DNA of 64,000 nt, taken from the NCBI RefSeq assembly GCF_026420845.1, contig NZ_JAOWCB010000014.1:1-64000 (forward strand), read 5' to 3'. Under the pieces are notes generated by a model. That model did not search any database. It was given only the letters and a program-made list of their open reading frames with translations, and had not been told where the DNA came from. The position numbers and the translations under genes were made by a program. This document shows, one piece after another, positions 57,159 to 63,972 of this stretch. The number at the start of each line of letters is the position of its first letter. The stretch's first letter is position 1. The stretch is from Streptomyces sp. PR69. Its GTDB lineage: Bacteria > Actinomycetota > Actinomycetes > Streptomycetales > Streptomycetaceae.

Positions 57159-57244
57159 GCCCGGTCCCCCCGTGGTTGGTTTTGTGACTGGTTTCTGCCA
57201 GAACGGCTCGAACTTAACAGCGATGCATCACGTCCATGGGGGGC

Positions 57245-57253
57245 TGTGGATAA
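57245..57253 (-). promoter_or_regulatory. DnaA-box-like sequence
   Basis: TGTGGATAA, which reads TTATCCACA on the minus strand, matches the classical DnaA box. It is an isolated copy between the divergent lipoprotein and sigma-factor genes. Confidence 0.35.
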
Positions 57254-57367
57254 CGCTTGGATTCCCCAGATGACGGTTTGGACACGGTCGGCACGACCGC
57301 TGAAACATTTCGCCGAGGCCGGCGCGTCAGTCAGATGTAGGTGCGGAGCACGACGAACGGGGAGGGC

Positions 57368-57877
57368 ATGCGGGGGTCGCGTGCAGAGGAGTTCAAGGAG
57401 TTCGCGGTCGGCCGGTCCGGTTCGCTGTTCCGGTCCGCTTGCCTGCTGACCAGCGGCGACGCTCATCTCGCTGAGGACCTGACCCAGGAGACGCTCGGGC
57501 GGGTGTACGCGCAGTGGGGGCGTGTCTCCAAGGCGGACAACCCCGCGGGATATGCCCAGACCATCCTCGTACGCGTCTTTCTGACCCATCAGCGGCGGCG
57601 CTCCGCCGCCGAGCGCCCCCTCGGCGAGCTCCCTGACTCCGCCGCGCCGCCCGGCGGCGATCCGGCCCTTCGCGTCGCGCTGCTGGGCGCCCTGGCGCGG
57701 CTCGCGCCCAAGGACCGCGCCGTGGTGGTGCTGCGGTACTGGGAGGACCGCAGTGTGGAGGAGACCGCCGACGCCATGAACGTCAGTTCCGCCGCCGTCC
57801 GCACCAGATCCGTGCGGGCGCTCGCACAGCTCCGGGAGCAGCTCGGCGGCGGCATCGCCGAGTTCGCCGCCTCCTGA
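57368..57877 (+). CDS. SigE family ECF sigma factor
   Basis: This 169-residue extracytoplasmic-function sigma factor belongs to the SigE-like actinobacterial family. Region 2 is LFRSACLLTSGDAHLAEDLTQETLGRVYAQWGRV and region 4 is LAPKDRAVVVLRYWEDRSVEETADAMNVSSAAVRTRSVRALAQLR. It starts at ATG 57368, with GGGGAGGG 2 nt upstream; an open frame to GTG 57341 lacks this. The next gene encodes a membrane protein of the type that partners such sigma factors, so signalling across the membrane is likely. The stop codon opens a 17-bp tandem repeat. Confidence 0.9.
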   Translation: MRGSRAEEFKEFAVGRSGSLFRSACLLTSGDAHLAEDLTQETLGRVYAQWGRVSKADNPAGYAQTILVRVFLTHQRRRSAAERPLGELPDSAAPPGGDPALRVALLGALARLAPKDRAVVVLRYWEDRSVEETADAMNVSSAAVRTRSVRALAQLREQLGGGIAEFAAS

Positions 57878-57925
57878 AGCAGTAGTTCTGCTGAAGCAGT
57901 AGTTCTGCTGAATCAGCATTTCTGT
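57875..57925. repeat. 17-bp tandem repeat starting at the sigma-factor stop codon
   Basis: TGAAGCAGTAGTTCTGC occurs at 57875-57891 and identically at 57892-57908, with a degenerate third copy to 57925. The TGA stop (57875-57877) is the first three bases of the first copy. Each unit contains the inverted repeat GCAG...CTGC. Confidence 0.85.
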
Positions 57926-57963
57926 CGTTTTCAACCCATCTATTGCGGAGAGTGTGGCTTCCC

Positions 57964-59265
57964 ATGCCTTTTGAAGACGAGTTCGGCGACGCCTTGCGCC
58001 GCACCGGTGACTCCTTCCGGCCTCCGGACCGTTCCGCACTGGTGGAGGGGGGCATCCGGCGCGGGCGCCGGAGGCTGGCGCGCCGCAGAGCCGCCGCCGT
58101 CGCCGGGAGCGTGCTCGCCCTGGCGGCGGTCGGCCTCGGCGGGGCGTACGGGGGCGGGGTGCTCGGCGGGTCCGATGCGGGGGACCGCGCCTCTTCGGCG
58201 GCAGGACCCGCCTCGCCGACCGCGCCCGCCGCAGCCGCCGGTTCGGACGGCTCGATCACCGGGCGGCAGATGCTCGACACCCTCAAGGGCCTCCTCCCGG
58301 AGGGGAAGGTCATGCATGAGGAGGGCCGCGGCAACGGCACCACGGCGCCCGGTACGCCCACCATGCCGTACGCCTCCGTCGTCTTCGACGACGGGGACGG
58401 CGCGGCGGCGATCGCCGTCGGCCTGACCTCGCTGGACCCCGAGGGCGCGGCCGCGGCCGGCCATGTCACCTGCCCTTCCCAGACGCTGGTCGCCCATGAC
58501 TCCTGCGTCGCCGAGACGCTGGCCGACGGCTCTCGGTATCTGATGTTCCAGGGGTACGAGTACCCGGACAGGCGTGAGGAGACCCGGCGCTGGCGGGCCG
58601 CGCTGCTCACCCCGGAGGGTGTGCTGATCGACGCGAGCGAGTACAACGCGCCCGCGCAGAAGGGCGCCGAGGTGTCCCGGCCGACGCCCCCGCTGACTCC
58701 ACGGCAGATGAAGGCCCTGGTCATGGACAAGGCATGGCAGCCGCTGACGAAGAAGCTGGACAAGCCGGAAAAGGAGGAGCGGCCCGACGCGACAGGCACG
58801 GGCGCGACAGGCACCGACGCGAGCGGCCCGGACGCCGTCAGGGACGGACTGGTGCGGCTGCTCCCTGAGAGCCTTTCGGTGATGGACAAGGGCGGCCAGG
58901 AGGGATACGGCTTCGCCGTCGTGGAGGAGAAGGAGAACGGCAAGGGGGCGAGCCTGGTCCAGATCAACGTGCAGCGCGGCATGGGCGACGTCGCCGGGGA
59001 ACTGGAGGCGCGCGCCGACGACGTCACCACCCTGCCCGACGGCACCAAGGTGATGCTGGACGACGACCTGGGCGCCGACGGAAAGGGCGGCAGGGGCACG
59101 GTGGGCTGGACGGTCGACACACTCCGGACGGACGGCTTCCGTGTGGTGATCACCGCCTTCAACACCAGAAGCCAGAGCCAGGACGCCACCCGGACCGCAC
59201 CCGCCCTGACCATGGAGCAGCTCAAGGCCATCGCCCTGGAGGACCACTGGCTGACTTTCAGGTGA
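57964..59265 (+). CDS. Single-pass membrane protein, putative sensor partner of the SigE-family sigma factor
   Basis: The 433-residue protein has a cytoplasmic N-terminus (residues 1-45, with RRGRRRLARRR before the membrane), one membrane helix (AAAVAGSVLALAAVGLGGAYGG) and a large extracytoplasmic domain. Two related segments of that domain (ITGRQMLDTLKGLLPEGKV ... and VRDGLVRLLPESLSVMDKG ...) suggest an internal duplication joined by a KPEKEER linker. No anti-sigma zinc motif is visible in the short N-terminus, so anti-sigma activity is uncertain. Its position after the sigma gene suggests regulation. ATG 57964 is chosen. Confidence 0.78.
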   Translation: MPFEDEFGDALRRTGDSFRPPDRSALVEGGIRRGRRRLARRRAAAVAGSVLALAAVGLGGAYGGGVLGGSDAGDRASSAAGPASPTAPAAAAGSDGSITGRQMLDTLKGLLPEGKVMHEEGRGNGTTAPGTPTMPYASVVFDDGDGAAAIAVGLTSLDPEGAAAAGHVTCPSQTLVAHDSCVAETLADGSRYLMFQGYEYPDRREETRRWRAALLTPEGVLIDASEYNAPAQKGAEVSRPTPPLTPRQMKALVMDKAWQPLTKKLDKPEKEERPDATGTGATGTDASGPDAVRDGLVRLLPESLSVMDKGGQEGYGFAVVEEKENGKGASLVQINVQRGMGDVAGELEARADDVTTLPDGTKVMLDDDLGADGKGGRGTVGWTVDTLRTDGFRVVITAFNTRSQSQDATRTAPALTMEQLKAIALEDHWLTFR

Positions 59266-59293
59266 CCGGCGCCGGGGCTTACTTGGCGTCGGA

Positions 59294-59450
59294 TTGACAT
59301 CCTCTCCCCCTGAGGGGGGCGATCTCCGCCTACCGCGCGGTTGAAGGCTGCGGTGTCGGGTGGGTTCCCGCTTCGCTGCGCTGCGCCGGGACGAATCCTG
59401 GTCTTACCTGCGCTCCACGGGCTGACACGGCCAGTCCGGCCGCCTTGGCG
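59294..59450 (-). ncRNA. Predicted TnpB omega/reRNA at the right end of the IS element
   Basis: TnpB elements encode a guide RNA overlapping the 3' end of tnpB and the right-end hairpin. Here the minus-strand sequence after the tnpB stop has GGAGATCGCCCCCC...GGGGGAGAGGATGTCAA, ending near 59294. This is the conserved right-end form of actinobacterial IS605/IS1341-type elements as I recall it. The adjacent flank, about 59274-59293, would serve as the guide. The 5' boundary is estimated. Confidence 0.45.
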
Positions 59451-60538
59451 ACGTTGACCGCCGCGTTGACATCCCGGTCTAGGGCCGCTCCGCACGCCCT
59501 GCACGTCCACACACGGACGTGCAGGGGCTTGGGGCCGTCCTGCACACCGCACTGTGAGCACACCTGAGACGTGGGCTCGAAGCGGCCGATCTTCACAAAG
59601 GTGCGCCCGTACCGGGCGGCCTTGTACTCCAGCATGCTCACGAACGCGGACCATCCGGCGTCGTGGACGGACTTGGCCAGGCGCGTGCGGGCGAGTCCCT
59701 TCACCGCGAGGTCTTCCACGGCGACCGCTTGGTTCTCGCGGATCAACTTGGTGGAGAGCTGGTGGTGGAAGTCGCGGCGCGCGTCTGCGACACGGGCGTG
59801 TGCCCGTGCGACGCGGACCCTGGCCTTGTCCCGGTTGCTGGAGCCCTTCTCCTTGCGGGAGAGCGCCCTCTGCGCCTTCTTCAGACGCTTCTCCGCCCGG
59901 CGCAGGAAGCGCGGAGAGTCGATCTTCGTGCCGTCCGACAGGACCGCGAAGTGCCCCAGCCCGAGGTCGACGCCCACCTCGGGCGCCCTCTCCGGCAGCA
60001 CCTCCGAGGCGTCCGTCGCGACGACGAAGCTCGCGAAGTACCGCCCGGCGGCGTCCTTGATCACCGTCACGGTGGACGGTGTGGAGGGCAGCGTGCGCGA
60101 CCACTTCACCTTGAGATCGCCGATCTTCGGCAGACGCAGCTTCCGCCCTGGCGTGATGGACCAGCGGGCGTTGGCGGTGAACCGGACGGCCTGCCGCGTG
60201 TCCTTGCGGGACTTGTACCGGGGCGCACCCATCTTCGGGCGTTTGCCCTTCAAGCTGTCGAAGAAGTTCCGGTACGCGGTGTCCAGGTCGCGCAGGGACT
60301 GCTGGAGTACGACGGCTGAGACCTCGCCGAGCCAGGCCCGTTCTGGGGTGCTTTTCGCCCCGGTGATGAGCCGCTTGGACAACTCGCCGACCTTTGGGAA
60401 CAGCAGGCCCTGGCTGCGCGCGGTCTCCCGAGCCCTGAGGGCGTCGTTGTAGACCACCCGCGCGCACCCGAACGCCCGTGCCAACGCCGTGCGCTGACCG
60501 GCGCTCGGGTACAGGCGGAAGCTGTACCGAAGCTGCAC
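59330..60538 (-). CDS. tnpB: TnpB, IS605 OrfB family RNA-guided nuclease
   Basis: TnpB is the RuvC-like ancestor of Cas12 nucleases. In this roughly 402-residue protein RuvC-I is EVGVDLGLGHFAVLSDG, RuvC-II is VAVEDLAVKGL and RuvC-III is LDRDVNAAVNVAKAAGL. All three acidic residues are present, so it is probably active. The zinc finger is C-x2-C-x14-C-x2-C (CSQCGVQ ... WTCRACG). The N-terminal OrfB helix-turn-helix region is QLRYSFRLYPSAGQRTALARAFGCARVVYNDAL. I use GTG 60536-60538 (VQLRYSF); ATG 60571 and 60565 are possible earlier starts. Confidence 0.93.
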   Translation of the reverse strand: MQLRYSFRLYPSAGQRTALARAFGCARVVYNDALRARETARSQGLLFPKVGELSKRLITGAKSTPERAWLGEVSAVVLQQSLRDLDTAYRNFFDSLKGKRPKMGAPRYKSRKDTRQAVRFTANARWSITPGRKLRLPKIGDLKVKWSRTLPSTPSTVTVIKDAAGRYFASFVVATDASEVLPERAPEVGVDLGLGHFAVLSDGTKIDSPRFLRRAEKRLKKAQRALSRKEKGSSNRDKARVRVARAHARVADARRDFHHQLSTKLIRENQAVAVEDLAVKGLARTRLAKSVHDAGWSAFVSMLEYKAARYGRTFVKIGRFEPTSQVCSQCGVQDGPKPLHVRVWTCRACGAALDRDVNAAVNVAKAAGLAVSARGAQVRPGFVPAQRSEAGTHPTPQPSTAR

Positions 60539-60649
60539 ACGGATCACGCTACACAGTCGGTACATGGGCATCGATGAGAAATTCGTACAGGCCGTCACTG
60601 CGTCTTCCGCATGCAGGCTCCGCCGGGAGCTCCCCGATCTCGTTTGCCA

Positions 60650-60847
60650 CTACTGGCGGACATGTGGATAGAGCTCCGCGGCAGAGCGCCACACCCACCG
60701 TGTGACATGCGGCCGGGACCGGACGGCCGTGATCAGATCGGGCTCCTCCACGACCGGGCCTGCGGGCAGCCCGTCAGGGCCGAGGGGGACGAGCCGGGCG
60801 CCGTCGCCCGCACCCTCGGCCGCCGTCACGGCCCATCGTTCGCTCAT
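60650..60847 (-). pseudogene. Truncated N-terminus of a bifunctional 3'-5' exonuclease/DNA polymerase
   Basis: The 65-codon frame begins MSERWAVTAAEGAGDGARLVPL and contains VTRWVWRSAAELYP. These resemble the N-terminus of the Streptomyces family A bifunctional 3'-5' exonuclease/DNA polymerase as I recall it, which in full length continues for about 500 residues. Similarity stops after about residue 60 and the frame ends a few codons later beside the left end of the tnpB element. The remainder of the gene is not present on the other side of the element in this window. This looks like a deletion or recombination associated with the IS. Confidence 0.6.
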
Positions 60848-60964
60848 GGATGCGAGTGTGGCAGCGGGGTCTGACAACAGGGCCGATGACGGCGCTCGGC
60901 GCGCACTCTCTATGGTTGGCCGGTCGACGGAAGCACGGAACGCAGAACAGAGCGGGGGCCGACC

Positions 60965-61669
60965 ATGCGAAGCGAGCGTCGCGGGAGAAGAGCGCCGGAG
61001 CTGCGCGGTTCGGGCGCGATGCTGGCCGCCGCGGTGCTGGCCGCCGGGGTGCTGAGCGGCTGCTCCGGGGAGCCTGGCACGGAGCAGGCAGAGGCGACGG
61101 CGGCGTCCTCGCCGACCCCGACCACGACCCCGACCAAGACCTCGGCCCCGCCCTCGACTCCGACCGCCGACGGCCGCTCCCTCGGTGCACGGGGCGCCGC
61201 GTGCGAGCTGCCCGTGACCTTCGGCCTCGCCGCCTCCTGGGAGCCGGAGGCGGTGAAGCTTGACACGGAGTTCGGAGCGCTGACGCACGGACCCGTCACC
61301 CTCGTCTGCGAGATCGACGCCAAGCCGGCGGGGAACATCGGCTTCCTGCGCGTCTGGACGGCCGAGGGCAAGGGCGGCGGCGACGCCCGCGCGGCGCTTG
61401 AGGCGTTCGTCGCGGAGGAGGCGAAGAGCCGGGACGCCGTGACGTTCACCGAGACGAAGGCGGGCGGCTTCCCGGCGGCCGAGGTGCGCTATCTCAACAC
61501 CAGCGAGTTCCTGGACGAGCCGAAGAAGGAGCGCGCGCTGGCCGTCTCGGCCCCCGGTGGCCTGGTCGTGCTGCATCTGGGCGGGCTGGACACCGAGGAG
61601 CACGAGGAGATGCTCCCGGCCTATGAGCTGGCCAAGCGGACCCTCCGGGCCACGACGACCGCGGGCTGA
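60965..61669 (+). CDS. Lipoprotein of unknown function
   Basis: The lipoprotein signal MRSERRGRRAPELRGSGAMLAAAVLAAGVLSGC (lipobox LSGC) has a long basic N-region. A Thr/Pro/Ser linker (about residues 40-68) follows, then a domain of 160 residues with Cys79 (GAACELPVTFGLAASWEPEAV) and Cys114 (VTLVCEIDAKPAGNIGFLRVW), a possible disulfide. The beta/alpha pattern with KAGGFPAAEVRYLN resembles small secreted lipoproteins of the DUF-type found beside nitrilase genes in Streptomyces. No enzyme motif is visible. Confidence 0.8.
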   Translation: MRSERRGRRAPELRGSGAMLAAAVLAAGVLSGCSGEPGTEQAEATAASSPTPTTTPTKTSAPPSTPTADGRSLGARGAACELPVTFGLAASWEPEAVKLDTEFGALTHGPVTLVCEIDAKPAGNIGFLRVWTAEGKGGGDARAALEAFVAEEAKSRDAVTFTETKAGGFPAAEVRYLNTSEFLDEPKKERALAVSAPGGLVVLHLGGLDTEEHEEMLPAYELAKRTLRATTTAG

Positions 61670-61775
61670 CCGACCCCGCCCCAAGGCCCCGCCCCCAAGG
61701 CCCCCGGGCGGCCTCCCCTGCCGAACGGCGGCCCTCCGCGTGCCGTCGGGGCCGCACGCTGTCAGGCTCGGCCCC

Positions 61776-62615
61776 ATGCGAGTGGCACTGGCACAGATGG
61801 AGTGCGAACTGGGAGAGGTGGAGCGCAACCTCGAAACGGCGCGGGACCAGGTGTCGCAGGCCGTCGCCCAGGGCGCTGACCTCGTCGTCTTCCCGGAGCT
61901 GCACCTCAACGGCTACCACCTGGGCGCGCTCAGGAGGGACACCTCGGTCGAGGCGCGCGATCCGCGGCTGCTGGAGCTGGGAACCCTCGGCACGGATGTC
62001 GTGATCGGCTTCCATGAGCACACGGCCCTGCGTGCGTACAACACCTGTGCGTACTACACGGGCGGGGAGCTGCTGCACGCCCACCGCAAGCTGTATCTGC
62101 CCAATTACCTCGCCTGGGAGGAGCGCAAGCACGTCAGCCCGGGGCAGCATCTGCGCGCCTACGAGCTGCCGCGCGGCCACGGCCGGGCGGCGACGCTCGT
62201 GTGCAATGACGCCTGGCAGCCGGTGCTCCCCTGGATCGCCGTGCAGGACGGCGCGGAGGTGGTGATCGTCCCGGCGAACAGCGCGGCCAGTCTGGACCCC
62301 GAGGCCATGGACACCGGGCTGTACTGGGACAGCCTGCTCGTCTACACGGCGCGGATGCTCCAGTGCTGGGTGGTCTTCGTCAACCGCGTGGGCAATGAGA
62401 ACGGCGCGTCGTTCTGGGGCGGCTCCCGGGTGGTGGACCCGCGGGGGACGGTGGTGGCGCAGGCCCCCAAGTGGGAGCCCGGCCTGGTCACGGTCGACAT
62501 CGACGCCCACGAGGCGCGCCGCCAGCGCCGCTCGGTCCCGCTGGTGGCGGAGGCCCGTCTGGGCCTGATCGACCGCGAGGTACGCCGTCTGATCGACGAA
62601 GGCGGCGACAGCTGA
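61776..62615 (+). CDS. Carbon-nitrogen hydrolase (nitrilase superfamily)
   Basis: The 279-residue enzyme has the Glu-Lys-Cys triad of nitrilase-superfamily amidases: Glu in VVFPELHLNGY, Lys in AHRKLYLPNY and Cys in LVCNDAWQPVLPW. The last motif, C-N-D-A-W, resembles aliphatic amidases and N-carbamoyl hydrolases more than true nitrilases. It acts on amide C-N bonds in the cytoplasm; the substrate is unknown. ATG 61776 has no good ribosome-binding site. A hexanucleotide repeat and stem-loop follow. Confidence 0.9.
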   Translation: MRVALAQMECELGEVERNLETARDQVSQAVAQGADLVVFPELHLNGYHLGALRRDTSVEARDPRLLELGTLGTDVVIGFHEHTALRAYNTCAYYTGGELLHAHRKLYLPNYLAWEERKHVSPGQHLRAYELPRGHGRAATLVCNDAWQPVLPWIAVQDGAEVVIVPANSAASLDPEAMDTGLYWDSLLVYTARMLQCWVVFVNRVGNENGASFWGGSRVVDPRGTVVAQAPKWEPGLVTVDIDAHEARRQRRSVPLVAEARLGLIDREVRRLIDEGGDS

Positions 62616-62633
62616 CGCGCGGCTGACGCCTGG

Positions 62634-62700
62634 CCGCACCCGCACCCGCACCCCGCACCCGCACCCCGCACCCCGCACCCGCATCCGCACCCGCACCCCG
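62634..62700. repeat. Hexanucleotide GCACCC array
   Basis: About eleven copies of a CCGCAC/GCACCC unit with small variants lie 19 nt after the amidohydrolase stop codon. The preceding 20 nt also contain two copies of GCTGACGC, one including the stop. Confidence 0.8.
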
Positions 62701-62701
62701 C

Positions 62702-62720
62702 CCCGGCCTCGGAGGCCGGG
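62702..62720. terminator. Stem-loop between convergent hydrolase and lipoprotein genes
   Basis: CCCGGCC (62702-62708) and GGCCGGG (62714-62720) form a 7-bp perfect stem with a TCGGA loop. It lies 18 nt from the end of the convergent lipoprotein gene. Confidence 0.65.
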
Positions 62721-62738
62721 AAGCGTCCGAAAGGGTTC

Positions 62739-63380
62739 TCAGGGCGTCGGAATGCCCGTCGGCGTGTTCAGCGGCGTCCCGTCCGGGAGCTTCGCGTCAT
62801 CCAGCTCGCCCGGGTCGGTCTTGACCAGCGTGTCCCTCGTCCCCGCCTCCCAGGCGAGGACGAGGGTTTCGCCGTCATTGGACTCGACCGTGCCCGCCGT
62901 CCGCTCCGATCCGCCGCTCGCACAGGTGAGCGTGAGCGTCGGCTTGCCCGAGGACGAGGCGCCCGCGTCGGTGACCTGGCCGGTGCAGACCTGGCCGCCC
63001 GCGACGACCACCGCGAGCGTGCCGGTGACCGAGAGGGCGACGGGCCTGCCGTCCGTCTTCCCGGACCAGCTGCCCTCCAGGCTGCTGAGCGACGCGGCGC
63101 CTGTCCCGGCCGTGGATGCCGTCGGAGTGCCGGAGGGCTCTGACGTGTCGGAGCCGCCGCCTCCGCCGCCGCATCCGGCGAGGGCGAGCGAGGCCGTCAG
63201 CAGACCGACGGCCGCGGCGACCCCTGACATGCGCACCGACATGCGCACCGGCAGACGAACCGGCAGACGAACCGGAAATCGCACCGGCATCCGCGTCGAC
63301 ATGCACACCGACATGCGCACCGGCATGGGCGCGGGCACCCGCTTGGGCGTGCGTACCGGCGTACGTACGGATCTGAGCAC
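62739..63380 (-). CDS. Lipoprotein with repeat-expanded basic N-region
   Basis: The 213-residue protein has lipobox LAGC (ASLALAGC) followed by a Gly run and a domain of about 140 residues with cysteines in GGQVCTGQV and LTLTCASGG. It is a lipocalin- or META-like small beta protein of unknown function. The N-region before the signal helix is about 50 residues of VRxP/VRMS repeats (for example FPVRLPVRLPVRMSVRMS), encoded by a 12-bp tandem array at about 63229-63330. GTG 63378-63380 has AGAGGA 7 nt upstream. Several in-frame ATG codons inside the array could also start it, for example just before SGVAAAVGLL. Confidence 0.75.
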   Translation of the reverse strand: MLRSVRTPVRTPKRVPAPMPVRMSVCMSTRMPVRFPVRLPVRLPVRMSVRMSGVAAAVGLLTASLALAGCGGGGGGSDTSEPSGTPTASTAGTGAASLSSLEGSWSGKTDGRPVALSVTGTLAVVVAGGQVCTGQVTDAGASSSGKPTLTLTCASGGSERTAGTVESNDGETLVLAWEAGTRDTLVKTDPGELDDAKLPDGTPLNTPTGIPTP

Positions 63381-63430
63381 GGCTCATCCTCTCGTGACGG
63401 CTGGCGCGGGCGGCTGCCCAACTGCGCAAG

Positions 63431-63736
63431 CTACCAGGACGACTTGCGAACCCCCGGCAGGAATCCGGCGTGCGCCTGTTCGCGCATCCGTACCCGGGAG
63501 AGGCCGAACTTCCGCAGATGACCGCGCGGCCTGCCGTCCACGCCGTCCCGGTTGCGCACGCGCGTGGCGCTCGCGTCGCGCGGCTGACGCCTCAGTTCGC
63601 GCTGTGCGGCGAGCCGTTCCGACTCGCTTGCGCCGGGCCTGCGGATGATCTCCTTCAGCTCGGCGCGCCGCTCGGCGTACCGGGCGACGATCTCCATACG
63701 CCGCTCATTGCGGACGATTTTGCTCTTCTTCGCCAT
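63431..63736 (-). CDS. rpsN: 30S ribosomal protein S14, cysteine-free (zinc-independent) paralogue
   Basis: This 101-residue S14 of the long type contains no cysteine, whereas the zinc-binding form is about 61 residues with two CxxC pairs. The family signature [41 protein letters not shown] is complete. The zinc-free paralogues are induced during zinc starvation under Zur control in Streptomyces, releasing zinc from ribosomes. The start ATG (63734-63736) overlaps the rpmB stop by 1 nt (TGATG). Confidence 0.95.
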   Translation of the reverse strand: MAKKSKIVRNERRMEIVARYAERRAELKEIIRRPGASESERLAAQRELRRQPRDASATRVRNRDGVDGRPRGHLRKFGLSRVRMREQAHAGFLPGVRKSSW

Positions 63737-63972
63737 CAGATCTTCACCCCGCGGGCGCGGATCCGGGCGACGGCGGCCTCGATCCCGATCGAGTCGATGG
63801 TCTTGATCCCCTTCGCGCTGAGGGTGAGCCGGACATGCCGTCCCTCGCTCGGCAGCCAGTAGCGCTTGCGCTGGATGTTGGGGTCGAAGCGGCGCGAGGA
63901 GCGCCGGTGGGAGTGGGAGACGGCATTGCCGAAGCCGGGCTTGGCGCCGGTCAGCTGGCAGTGGGCGGACAA
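63736..63972 (-). CDS. rpmB: 50S ribosomal protein L28, zinc-independent type paralogue
   Basis: This 78-residue L28 has a single cysteine (Cys5, SAHCQLTG) and none of the CxxC pairs of the zinc-binding form. The L28 signature is clear in [36 protein letters not shown], with [24 protein letters not shown] at the C-terminus. The start is TTG 63970-63972 with AGAGGTAGG about 8 nt upstream. It is co-transcribed with rpsN. In S. coelicolor such an operon also carries rpmG and a COG0523 GTPase, which may lie beyond the window. Confidence 0.93.
   Translation of the reverse strand: MSAHCQLTGAKPGFGNAVSHSHRRSSRRFDPNIQRKRYWLPSEGRHVRLTLSAKGIKTIDSIGIEAAVARIRARGVKI

Larger units (their letters stand above)
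59294..60660 (-). mobile_element. IS200/IS605-superfamily solo tnpB element (IS1341-type)
   Basis: The element carries only a tnpB gene and a typical right end. No tnpA (Y1 transposase) is present, so mobility depends on a TnpA elsewhere. The right boundary is set by the GATGTCAA sequence at about 59294. The left boundary (about 60660) is set by where similarity of the truncated exonuclease/polymerase gene stops. These ends are approximate. Confidence 0.65.

Noticed and set aside
59571..60452. 293-codon plus-strand frame antisense to tnpB
   Set aside because: It lies wholly within tnpB, lacks a start signal and shows typical antisense composition.
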